DNA of 64,000 nt, from assembly GCA_030248295.1 (NCBI GenBank), contig JASANH010000715.1, forward strand, positions 230,846-294,845. The letters are read 5' to 3'. The stretch is from Mesodorylaimus sp. YZB2_4 (lineage: Eukaryota; Nematoda; Enoplea; Dorylaimida; Dorylaimidae). Under the pieces are notes generated by a model. That model did no database searches and was not told the origin of the DNA. It was given only the letters and a program-made list of their open reading frames with translations. A program made the translations under genes and the position numbers. Below, one piece after another: positions 1-12,100 of the stretch (positions are counted from its first letter, which is position 1; every line of letters begins with the position of its first letter).

Positions 1-3000
1 TTGTCCGTTTTTTGATATCTTGTATATTCGTGCCACAAATGGGTAATAGCATTCGTGACATCCGTTTTCAGCACCGTGGTGTGTCTAAGGCGCGGAACAT
101 ACTTCTCGTGTAGCCTGTAGCTGTAGCGACTCCAGTCGCGAGCACCGCGCACATTGGCTATTTTTTCATACTGTAGCTGCTTACCCCAGGTACAGGCTAC
201 CGCTCAATGGTACACGACAAGTATGAAGACCCGTTTTTGGTCTCATGTAGCCTGTACTTGCGAGCTACATGGCATGTAGTTTCCGGACTACTTCTCGTTT
301 CTGGTCCGTTTTCTACACATGAATGTAGCGGGCTCTCTCGATAAACGAAATTAATTCTTTGAAATATTCGGAAATAGTTTTTTGGGGTTATTTTGACTGG
401 TTTTTTAGAATTTGAACGTGGAGAAAATTAGGAACAGTAAGTTTTAAGGTTTTGTGGCATATTTTTTTATTAAATGCTTGTTTTTTCTAAAATCAGTGAA
501 GTTCGACTTCGCGAGTAACGAATGGGGGCGGAATTTATAGTATGTCGATGGAGACGATCTGACGAAAGCCCAGGAGTGGATGACGATGCTGCTTGGAGGC
601 CGCGTTGAATTTTATTTTCGTATATGGCCTGGCAAAGTTATTAACTGAAGAATTTTTATCTAGTATTGGTCAATTACGTCCACCTGTCAGGGCGGCTCAA
701 GCGACGAAGATATATTATTAACCAGCCTAGTGACTCTAAGGTGTTCCCGATGATCAAAACGATCAAAACACAGCTGCCAATCGAGGATACGTCCCCGGGG
801 CTCGACTACTGGAATTCCTGAGAAAAAGTGGGTCAAAGATGCGCTTGGGAAAACAACGTGGCAAAAATTGGCTAACCGAGTAAGTGGTTTCTGTTGCATT
901 GCTAATGTGATTCCTTTCTTATCCTGGCCTGTTTTCGTATGGTTACGTGGGAGAGGGGGAGGGAACATTGTCCTAAAAGGTCATGAAAATCGTACCCCAT
1001 TAGTACCCACACCTATTGTTACTACTTCTTCTCAAATCCAGTAGGTATTCCTTATCGGATATTGGGTCTTCCATACGTCTGTAGTACTTGTGTATTCGAA
1101 CATCCTTAAGTTTCTTTGGATCAGAAAATACCCCAACCTGTACATTTTTTATTTTCTAGATACCGTTCTGACTCCAGAACTGAAATTCTCACCCTGCATC
1201 TCCAAGAGTTTGAATTACCCAGACAGAAGTTTCACTTTGGTTGACTGTGAGTTGAGCTGAATTTCAAATGGAATTGATGTCAGGTTTCAGTCTGGTCTCA
1301 TTGGTTAGGTTGATGCATGCGATAGGTGTGATCAGGTTTCAGTGTGATCTCATTGTTGTCCTAATCGTGAGACTGTTTACGATTTTGCTGATACTATGTT
1401 CCCCATTCGTTTCTGCTGGCGCTCTTTTCATTGAAGAAAATGCAGTTGTGAACAGAGTTCGTGAAAACACTTGACAGTTGTGGGTGCACCAGTAGCCCTA
1501 AGTAGCATGGGGATGCGAAATATACATGCGCATAGAATTTTAAAATTAGATGCTGAGACAGTACACATTTATAGAGTATTTCAATAAACTAGGTAATTCT
1601 TTATTTTCCGCTCGAACTCGTCAATTTTTCATTTTTCCCCAGCAGTTAACTAAACGCAGCAGTTTGGAGTTTCAAAACTCTTTCCTGGCGGTCCGCCAAA
1701 GGCGCACACTCAAAAGTACAGGGTACAGGCCTCTGCTCGAAAAGGTACATGCTACCTGCTACGCGCTACAGGCTACACGCGAAGTATGAAGGACCGCTAC
1801 AGGCTACCCGACTACAGGCTACAGGTACAGCTCAGCGCTACATGAGAAGTATGTTCCGCGCCAGCAGTCGATCCAGCGCCTTCGGCGCATATAGTGTATC
1901 CATGATCAGCATCGCGCGCACTCTACTCAGCAAATTTTGTGGTACGCAGTTCGAACCTGTTAAGCAACACAAAATTCGCGGGAATTCAAATTTGCGATTT
2001 CTCGATATATTTCTAAGCGTGGTTAACTTTTTCGTATTAAATGTTCGTTTTTAGAACTAGTTTTGTAATGTCAAAAATTTTGGCTTAAGCAGTCTTTAAA
2101 ACGAAAATCGTTAACGCGCAAACAGAATTCACGCAACTTAAAGTCGAGACCTCGGCTTTCGCGCCAACTCTGTCACGCTAGCATTTGCGCTAAAGAGCCT
2201 CTTTTTTCCATGGCGATTTCTCACAAATCAGGCGTTATGAGTCTTATTTCTGTAGATTCTCGAAAATAAACAGCAGTCAAAGAGTTCAAAACCCAATATT
2301 CGAATTCCCGCTCTTTCCTTGTTTTACTTCTTTTCTAAATCCATTTTCCCTCGCTTCTATCTGAAATCAAATTCTAAAATTTTAGCCTTTGCGAAAAATG
2401 CTTTCTTACTCAAAATTTGAGTTCCCGCTCTTATATTATAAGAATCCCTTGCATGTTCCGTCCTGTACCAAAAGTGCGTTGTCCTTCGGCGCATTGAAGC
2501 AAGACAAAAAGTTGAAAAAATCTTAAACTTCAACACAAAATCGGTGTTCTTTCTTTCGAATTACTTTTCGTTTTATTTTTTCACCCAAAAAATAATAAAC
2601 GCTGCCGAATGAGCTGACGTAATATCGCAATTATCATTCTCGGTGCCGCACGGGCGCAAAACGGCGTGGAATTCAAGAGCTGCCGAAAAAAAGGTAAGCC
2701 TAGGCCCAATTTATCCATTTCAAGTTCCGCTTTTTTCCAAAATTTTGCTGTGGCTTGTTTTGCTAGAGGTGACAAGAGAATTATCTCGGTAATTTTGAAT
2801 TTTTTATGAATTGCGATCTATTTTTTCGAGTTCTTTAATTATTTCGGGGAAGCGACGCATCCTCATGAAAAAATTTGGCGTTTTGTTCGAGGTCAATGAA
2901 CTCTGACGAAAAACTTTTGACGTTTCTATTCACGCGCATATGCAGTCGATTACGTATAGAAGATAATCGCGTTGTGGCCCTAGTTATCTGTTCTTTGTCC

Positions 3001-3110
3001 AAATCCCCGCCAAGCCGTCATTGTTGACTAGATGACCAATGGTCATTGTGGCATTTCCGATAATTCTCCTCTTGAAATATAAAACAAGCATAAGAGTTAT
3101 CTTTTTCTGT
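1..3110. other. Intergenic, repeat-rich, no supported gene
   Basis: No reading frame here shows splice-consistent coding structure or a recognisable family. The stretch holds short GTAGCCTGTA / TACAGGCTAC repeats near 90-300 and 1720-1865. Several copies of a TTCCCGC(C)-type motif next to AT-rich sequence occur at about 1976, 2300 and 2430. The end of this stretch is the upstream region of the ANKS6-type gene. Confidence 0.6.
85..1866. repeat. Inverted repeat pair around GGCGCGGAACATACTTCTC
   Basis: The sequence at about 90-127 (GGCGCGGAACATACTTCTCG followed by TGTAGCCTGTAG) recurs in reverse complement at about 1817-1865. Direct and inverted GTAGCCTGTA units lie between and inside the arms. 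The arms are imperfect and no target-site duplication was found, so this may be two separate insertions of one family rather than the two ends of one element. Confidence 0.5.
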
Positions 3111-3121
3111 TTTCAGAACTT
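3107..3121 (+). promoter_or_regulatory. Splice acceptor 5 nt before the ANKS6-type start
   Basis: A strong TTTTCTGTTTTCAG tract ends at 3116 and the ATG begins at 3122. A strong acceptor this close to a start codon is typical of nematode spliced-leader trans-splicing. A conventional intron in the 5' UTR would look the same. Which one applies is inference. Confidence 0.4.
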
Positions 3122-6100
3122 ATGAATACGATGGACCCGGATTTGGACTGGTCTCTTCAGTAAGTATTCTGCCATATTTTCTTGTATTCAGGATTATCCT
3201 AAATTGAGCGTTGAGTAAATAAATATTGATTTTTTCCTTTCAGATCGATCAGTTACGAGGACATTGTGCAATCAAGGGAAGAACACGATCGATACGTGGC
3301 CGAATTATTAGCGGCTTGTAAAAACGGCGATGTCACGCACGTCACGGATATATTGGACGATGATAATGCTATCGAATGCGGAATAAATGCCAATAGTTAT
3401 GATAACGACGATACCACGCCCTTGCAAGTGGCCGCCGCAAATGGACACGTACCCGTCGTAAGTCTAATCTCAGGGTTCACGTGTGATTTCCTCAAAACAG
3501 GGTTGCCTAAAAATTGAGAAAATTCCCTAAAAGCACGGTTGAAAGTATGGAACTAAACAATTTTACGCCACGCACTGCGTGTGATTGAGGTTTTTCTGTT
3601 AGCCCTGCTACTGAACTCTAGAATTCAACAGGCTTTTTCATCTTCTACTCCAATGCATGGACTTTTTCGTGGTATCTTTCTCCAAAAAAAAAACTGCTCG
3701 ACTCCGAATCTTGATGAGCTGTATTCAAAGACCCATTCAGCGTCAGCTGAAGTTTGAATTCCCGCGATTGTGATAGCTTGACTGCTTATGACACTTATGA
3801 CACCTTATGGTCATTTCTTCTTTTAGATCGAGCTGTTGCTTGCTCGTGGCGCCGATCCATTGTTATGCAATCAACTCGGGTGGACCCCTCTAATGCACGC
3901 GGCTTATCACGGGCACACCGATGCTGTCGAGTGTTTCGTCAAGCATGGAGTCAATGTCAACAGTCGCAGGTAACGTTTGGGCTGGGTTTGTTTTGTGGTT
4001 AGCACTGGGTAGGATCCTGACGTTTAGGAATGGATATTCTGCATGAACAAGGCAAAAGTAGGCTTGGCTGGAAGGTACTGATAGCTCTTCAGGAGTCGGA
4101 GGAGAGCTGCATGGCTTATCTATGCTCTCAGGTTTTGTAGTCTTTATCTTGGAGCTTTCAAAAATCGTCTGCTGAAAAGTGTGCTTCAGTGAGGGAAATA
4201 GTTATGCACAAAACAAATGCAAAAAAGTGATCACGACTTTGGCAAGTATGGTCAAGGTCGCTGGGTTGAAGCGGGTAGTCATGGGTTTTATTCGCATAAT
4301 TATGGCATAGTCATGTATGTGTGTCTTCTCTTACCCGTTTGAGTGCATGTAAGTGCTTGGATATGAGGGGGTTAAAGGGGGAGGGCGGCCTGATCTTATC
4401 GCGTGTCAGACAGGTCAGGTTTGGGTCGAGTCGAGTGTGTGAGTTGTATTGACTTTTTACATAGAGTACTGCAGGCTGCCTGAACAATTAACCTGTGCTT
4501 GGAGGCCAGAACTTGGTCAGTCAGGTCAGGTCTTAGTCCAGCCCAGATACAATTAGATCGCTTTTGCTTGCTTCCTGCTTGACCTGAGGTGGGGGGGGGG
4601 GGGGCTCGAGAGGAAGCGTTTAATGTCCTGGCCGGCCCAACAGGGAGGAAGGGGTAACCCCCTACCTCCCCTCCCCTTGCCCATACTTGGATTACGGGGT
4701 ATATGTTTGCTGGACTCTTTAAAAATATGCTTTGCATATTTTACAACACACCTTATTATTTTTTAGTGCGCCATAAAGAGCCGCGATAACTTGCATAGCA
4801 AGGCTGGTAGAAAACAAAACATCAGAGGGTCACTCCTTGTGGCGCGCCCGATATAGTATAGAGCAGCATGTATATAAAAATGTCCACAACATGAAGCATA
4901 CATTATATACTTGAAAAGAATAACAGATGTTTATGTTATATGGTTACTGGTTATATTTGCCTTATGCGCGTATTTTCTCAAAAAATCATAATTCCTACTT
5001 TACTCGATGTGCTTGATTCTTTTCTCGTTTTGTGGTATGAATGCGCTTTACATTTTCCCATATACTAGAGCATTTATACCATCATTTATGAGTTTTATGC
5101 TGTAATCACGTCTCACAAATCCAGTAGTTAATCGAGCTGTTATTATCGTATAAGCTAGGTTCTGGGAGATATATTTGTATGCGACATATAAAAAAATGAT
5201 ACAGATAACGTTATATTGCAAGGCACACAAAAGTTGGGCTGGTTTTACATTATAGCACGACATATATTTTATTTAACTAATGCATTTTTCTTGCATTATC
5301 ATCGGATCGGGTTCATGCACAGTGCATATTCAAATACATGTTATCCAGCATCGACCGACCCGGGTGTGAGGTCACCAAACCGACCCGACCCGACCCAGGG
5401 TCTGGATCGGCCCGACCCGACCCAGGGTCTGGATCGGCCCGACCCGATCCAGAACCGACCCGATCCGACCGACCCGACCCAAACCGACCCGATCCACCCG
5501 ATCCAACGTTGTATTGCGCCCACTCATTTGTTTTCTGGCATGATGCATTGTTTCTTCAATCGATAACCATCGATACAGCACCCGCAGTCGGGGAGAGCGG
5601 CTGACGGATTTCAAACGAAAACGGAGAGGGGAAGGAGGAGGAAAACTTTAGGACTAGTTACGTTCGTCCCCAGCCGCATGCTGTCTAACCGACAGCGCAG
5701 AATTTCACAAACTGTCCAACTGCACCTGCAATATCCCGTTTCGCTTATAGACTTACTTCTTAGAGTGGAAGGTGGCCGGTACGAAGACAGCTTTTTAAAA
5801 TGTTTTTGGGCGGGCCCCCCACCTACTCCAATTTCCTATGGGTTTTGCCAGTTGCCAGCCAGCACTCATGATGCGGGTGCGGCAGTGTGTGAGGCGATCA
5901 ACTCTCATGGCAGCTTCCCTCTACGGCCTCACTTGGAGCTGCTCCGCTGGAGCATCACCGCCGAGGGCATCCCGCGCCAGACGGCGTTTCTGGATGATAG
6001 AGGGCAAGAACGGAGGGCCCCGACTGGAAATTAGGACCAGTTTTCTCAATCGAGGGCACCACTTCCACCTCCAATTGAATTCCTGGTGAATCGCCCACAG

Positions 6101-9100
6101 CCAGTTCTCTGAGAACGGGTCTCCTAAACTGACGTCTTCAGCCAGAATAGAACTGAGGTGTTTCAATCCGGGTTGCCTCCCCCCCGCCCAATCAACCTCT
6201 CCAAGCCGAATGAGCCGCGCTCCTATGTGGACAGAAAGTGGGTGGGGTTGAAACTTGCAAAAAAACGTCGATGTGATGCATGGGCGGCCAGTCCAGTGGG
6301 TTGAAGTGTACCTGCCTGCATGAAGACATGACTGGACGCCAGAGAAAAAATTTTGGCGGGAGTTCAAAATTCCGATCCGGCCGACCCACAGCTTGGGTCG
6401 GTTCCCCCAAACCGATCCGGCCCGGATCGGCGGGTCGGTTTGGCCGGGTCGGTGGGTCGGCCGATGCTGGCATGTTATATATATATTTGTGTGATATGTT
6501 TGTGGATTGTGTTTGTGGGGACACGATTTAGGCGGATTTTATGGGTAATCTAGTTTTGTTTGCATAACTCATGATTTAATTTAAAAAAGAATTGGTAATC
6601 TGATTATGACATTTTTTAGCTTTTTGGAGAACTGTCCATTGAAATTGGCCGCTTGCGAAGGGCACACTCGTGTTGTGACAATTCTGCTCGATCACGGCAG
6701 CCAGTTGGAAACGTACATGTCGCCCGCATTTTCTATTCCATCCGATTATAATTTCACTCCTCTCATGGTGGCAACTAAGAACAAGCATGACGATATTGTT
6801 CGGATTATGTTGGATAGGTAAGCATTGATGGGCGGGGTTTGTTCCCAGGGCTTTTTGGCATTGTAGTCAGTGCAGGGATCTGTGCTGTGGTACGTTCTGT
6901 AGACACGCTAACCTTAAGCTCCCAAGCGAGCTGAGGTCACTCGCAACTGCAAAGCATGTTTAGGCCTTTGTGTCTGCCTGCTATGTATACTTACTTGTTG
7001 AGGCTTACTGTAACCGCTGTTCACGCTGTGGGGTTGGTGTAAACAGCAGCCTAGCATGCTTGTGTGGATCAGCCCAGCCCAGCCCAACTGCGGCTGCTGT
7101 GTGTTGTAGACTTTAATTAATCTGGGCCAAGGCTACTTTGGACTTGCTTAAGCCCTACGTAAATTAATGGCAAACGAAGGTATCCAATCCCCCTTTGTAT
7201 TTCCTTGCATTTACAAGCTTGCAAACTTTGAAAGCTGGGGTGCAAAGGTCGCAACACGTTGATTTTTTGAGATAAGAGATCAAACTCGGAGCATCGCGAT
7301 CGGCGGGATGACGCCCTACTCGGTTATAGTCGATCGCACTCATGTGTGCACCAAATTTGCATGATCGCCGCTTTCGTGCGATTTTTCTTGATATTCTTAG
7401 CGATAACGTAAGTTGAGGTCAGCGACAATTGAATAGAGAAAAAAGCGCTCTATTAAGTAAATATGGTGTAAAGGTTTCGTTTCGCTTTTAGTCAAGATTT
7501 TTGTAGAAGGAAAATCGATTGAGAGGAGTTGTAAAAGAAAAGATTGCACGCAGTTGATACTGCACATTTTTCTATACAAAATTGTCGCTGACATGGTGCC
7601 GCTTATAGCTGAAAATTTTGGAAAGAACTGGCCGAAAGCTTATTCATGACTAGCTCTTACGGGTCTGCGTATATTCGACATTAATCCATCGTTCCGCTAA
7701 CGTGAAGTTGGTCCACAGTTTTGAATTCCCGCCAATTTTCAGTGAAACGATATGAAGATATCAAGGCAGTGTGCGCACTGATCGATCGACGCGGATTGAT
7801 ATCCCCACATACAGTAGGTTTGCAATAAGAACAGTGCTTAGAATTGGCGGGAATTCAAAAACAGTGCGCGATCTTCGAATTAACAGAACGGTGGATTAGG
7901 CTCAACTTTTCGACATGCAGTCGGCAATGTGTTCGCTTTCCTGTCGATGGCAGTGTCTGTTGAGGCTACGGTTGGTTTCGTGTTTTACTACACCGCGCTC
8001 GAAACGTGGGTATGCGCACTCGATACTGAAGGGACACACCCTACTCACCGAATGATTTACCCCCACTGCGGCCCTGGCAGACTCCCATCACCCCTCCCTG
8101 GGTGCTGTTTCTTCGAACACTCAGTACACTGTTTTGTATTTTCTTGAGTATGAGTACCCCCTGAGTGCCAGAGTATGGACTTGGAGTGTCATTCAGCGAG
8201 GTTGTAATGGGTATTGATTGGACGAGTGATCTGTGCGATAACTGTGCTGTGCTGTCTTTTCAGAGGGGCCGATGTGAATGCCACTATGCGTCATACTGGC
8301 ATGAGTGTCCTGATGATCGGCGTTTTGTTTGGAGAATTGACAACAGTGCAATTGTTGTTGGAACGTGGTGCTGATACAGAGATGTCAAATATCAATGGCC
8401 AAACTGCCTACGATTTGGCAGTCTTAATGAAGAATCGTGATATTATCGATATACTGAGGCCGTTGACGAAAGCCAAACCAGAGTCATCGAGTTTTGTGCC
8501 TGTCAAACATGGAATTATTGAAGCGATTTATGATGGTATGTGTGGGAGTGGGTCGTGCTGGGTGTCAGGAGGGTAGCCAGGAATGTTACAGAGGGGGGGT
8601 CGAGTAGCTGCAGGGTCTTTAATAGAAGGAAGATACAAAAGATATTGGTCGACTAGTCGGTATTGCAGGCAGTCTTCAAGGTGGATCTTCTCTTTTGCAC
8701 AGTGCAGTACATGTTATGTGTTGTGATAGAGCGATAGATTTGTGCAGTAGAACTGGGCATTTGGTGTTTCAGGTAACAAGTCGGTGGTCGAGGACATGTT
8801 GAAGAATGACCCGTCGTTGGCGGACTATGTGAACGTGGATGATGGCTGTACGCCGTTGATCGTGGCCAGCATGCTGGGTCGGCTGGATATCGTTTCCATG
8901 TTGGTTGCTCATGGTGCCAGTCTGGATCGGCAAGATAAGAACGCTGGTTGGACAGCTTTGATGCAAGCTACTTATCATGGGTAAGATATGGGGGGGGGGG
9001 GTGACTGACTAGATGGATGTTGAGGGGACAACCCTTCCCCTTGGGTGCGGGGGTTGTGAGGGCACGCCAAAAGTCTTCAGACCTAGTCGTCCATCCATGG

Positions 9101-12100
9101 CTGAAACATTACCCTGCAGGGCGACGTTTCCTGCTGTCGGCTCCTTGCAGAGGATCGATTGCCAGTCGAGTCTCTACAAGCGCATATCTCAAATTTAGGT
9201 GCATCTGGTTTGAGCAAGGGGGATAGCGGGTAACCCCCCTCACCTCAGGTCCAGCCCTGGCCTCCAAGCACAGGCCAATTGTACAGCCAGCCTACAGTAC
9301 TGTATGTAAACAGTCATACAACTCACTCACTGAAACTCGACCCAAACCTGACCTGTCTCACACGCGATCAGATCAGGCATAGGCTATCTGATCTGATCTC
9401 CCTCTCCTCCCCACCCCACAAAACCCTCCTCTAACCCAGCCGACCTTGCCCATACTTGGTTGGGACTAGGTACAGTATATCAAGGCAACTGTCAGTATAT
9501 AAAAATAGACAAAATTTCATATTCCCGCCTTTTTACATGGATGCCTGCCGGTCTTGACTTTGTGTAGCCGCGTGCTTGTGTGGCAGCATAGAAATCGGCC
9601 AAGTCAACCAGAAATTAGAAGCAAATAAAAAAACGGAAGCCCTGAGCGGGGATCGAACCCGCGCTGTTGGGGTTCCATATGCAACGTCCTCTTTTTACTA
9701 TCAGGACCCTCGACACGGGCGGTCATTATCACATGTGGGGTGTGTGAGCTAAAATTGTGAGCTGGTAGGAGGTGGGTTCGGAAGGCAAGAATTTTAAAAA
9801 TTTGAATTTTTATGATAAACTTGATTTGTTTGCAGGAAATCGAGCGTAGCCAAGTATTTGATTCATCAAGGCGCTGATGTCAATATTAGATCGTACGATA
9901 ATTGCGTGACTGCATTCGATTTAGCCGTTGTTCGTAAGTTTTGTTTCGATTTTTCTTGTTTTGCAAATTTATCGATCTTATTGACTGGATTTGTAGAATC
10001 GGTGGAGGATAATGGCCTGTTGTCATTGTTGGCTTATCGAGTAGCTGAACAAAATGTGACTAAAACGCACAGGTCTCGTCATTTTTTGGCCTTCTTATTT
10101 CGTGGTAATCGGCATAATAATATTGAATCGAGAAAAATGACCGGAGCAACGAAACCGATGGTAAGAAATTATAAATTTGAGAAAATTGACCATTGATTTT
10201 TCAATCTTTCGTTTCAGACTTGGTGGCGTAAATTTAAAAGTCGTTTTCGTCGAGGTGTAACAACGGTGCGTCGAAGCGCGAGTGTGGCCAATTTTCATTC
10301 TACTCTACGAACTCGATCTTCGCTGAGTGGACAGGAGATGTATGCGATCGGAGAGACGTCCAAGTAAGTCCAATGGGGGTCGTACGAGGTTGAAAAACCT
10401 GGATTGTTAGGGAATCCGAGAAGGGTCTCGAAAATGTGGGAAAAATGAGAGGATGCATTTCGAGATTTCAAATTTCGGGCTTCCCGCCTTCTTGGTTCAC
10501 CTGATGATCATGCTGGGACAGTGAAAGTAATCAGGGAACTCAGGGCAGCCAACCAAATCCTCCGAGCTAGTCCATGCCTGAAACATCATCCTGACTGGTA
10601 ACGCTCACAGTGCAGAGTATCGAGTGCCAGTCGAGCCTCCTCCTACAATTGGCCTACAGTGTCAGAGCAATGGGAAAAGGTTTTTTAGAGGCTATAGTTT
10701 TCAGCTTTGCCTTTTGATAATTACTTCTTAAAAAATTTAATTATGTTCTTTCGACAGTAGAGAACTTTGGAAAATGTGGCTTTTTAAGCCAAAATCAGGG
10801 AAACTGAGAGAGGATTGCAGTGTGAGGTTTCAGAACTTGAATTACCCGCCTTTTCTCTGGCGCTGATAATCATGCAGTGAATTAGTAAATCAGTTAGAAT
10901 TTGGGGTGATAGTGCTGGGATAGTGTGTGTAAAAATCGGATTTTTTGTCTGGAAAACGTAGAGAAATCAGGGGAAATGAGTAAGTTTGCTGTGGGGAAAA
11001 CTTTTCTCACCAAGCCATTGATTAGTCAGCGCGTTGGAGATCGAAACCCAGTCAGGGCGCTTCTTTTTTCGAAGGAAATTTCTTGGTTTGATTTATTAAA
11101 TTAAGTGATAAGGGGCAGAAAACTTGAGAAAAAAAGCAAAAAGAGTTGGCCGCGGTGGGAATCGATCTCGGGATGTAAATGGTGTGGTCACATCCTTTTG
11201 TGTTGATGGGGACACTAGGCGGGGATGGTGCGTAAGTGAGCTCGTAAATGTAAATGTGGGCTGGACAGGATGGTAAGTGAGGTATATAAATGCAGGCAGG
11301 TGGTAATGGCTGATGTTTTTTTGTTAGCAAGTGGTTAAAGACGAAGTACCTTCGAGAATAGATGTCGGAGTATTGAAAAAAGAGAACAATATTTAGATTC
11401 AGCACCCTCATATTATGTGGGGTAGCCAAAATTCTGGACCTCCAGCACAAACGCAGAAAAAGTCGAAATTCTTGATTGCAAAGGGGGGACCCTTGGAAAA
11501 TAAAAATATCGACTTCTTCAATTATTGAGACAGCGGTCCATAATTTTGGCTACCCTCTATAATACGTGGGTGCTGAATCTGGATATCATATTATTTGTTC
11601 AATATTTTGACATCGATTCTAGAATGTACTTGTCTGGCTGATAGTTCGATTAAATTAGGTGGTGCGACTAAAGTTGCGCCCTGTGTTTTTGGGAGAATCT
11701 CTTGTTGGCCATTTCCGCCAGGGGTGTTGGTGTAAATTGCTGATCAGGCTTGAATAGGAAATGTGAAACGTTTAAATTTTCGTTGTCTTTTTAGATCGTT
11801 GAAGAACAATTTATTTTACAGTTGCGATGATTTGCTACGCGTGCAAACGCTAAGTCGTTCTTCCTTGGACAGTTCGATTATGCATCGTGTAACGACGAAC
11901 GCACCTAGTCAACAACAAACGTCGACGTTGGCTGTAAGTCGTGCTGTAGATTAGATTAGGTATGGGTAAAGATAGGAAAGAATATTTTCCCGCCAATTTG
12001 TAGATTTGAATTTTTAGTGGGGGAAATGTAGTGTAGTTAAACATTGGATTGACGGTTGCCCGAAGAAGAGCAGGGGAGTGGGGATGACAGGGACCTTGTA

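Noticed and set aside
5341..5604. Arg/Pro/Asp repeat-protein frames over the CCGACCC array
   Set aside because: All frames translate to simple repeats because the DNA is a simple array inside a transposon arm.
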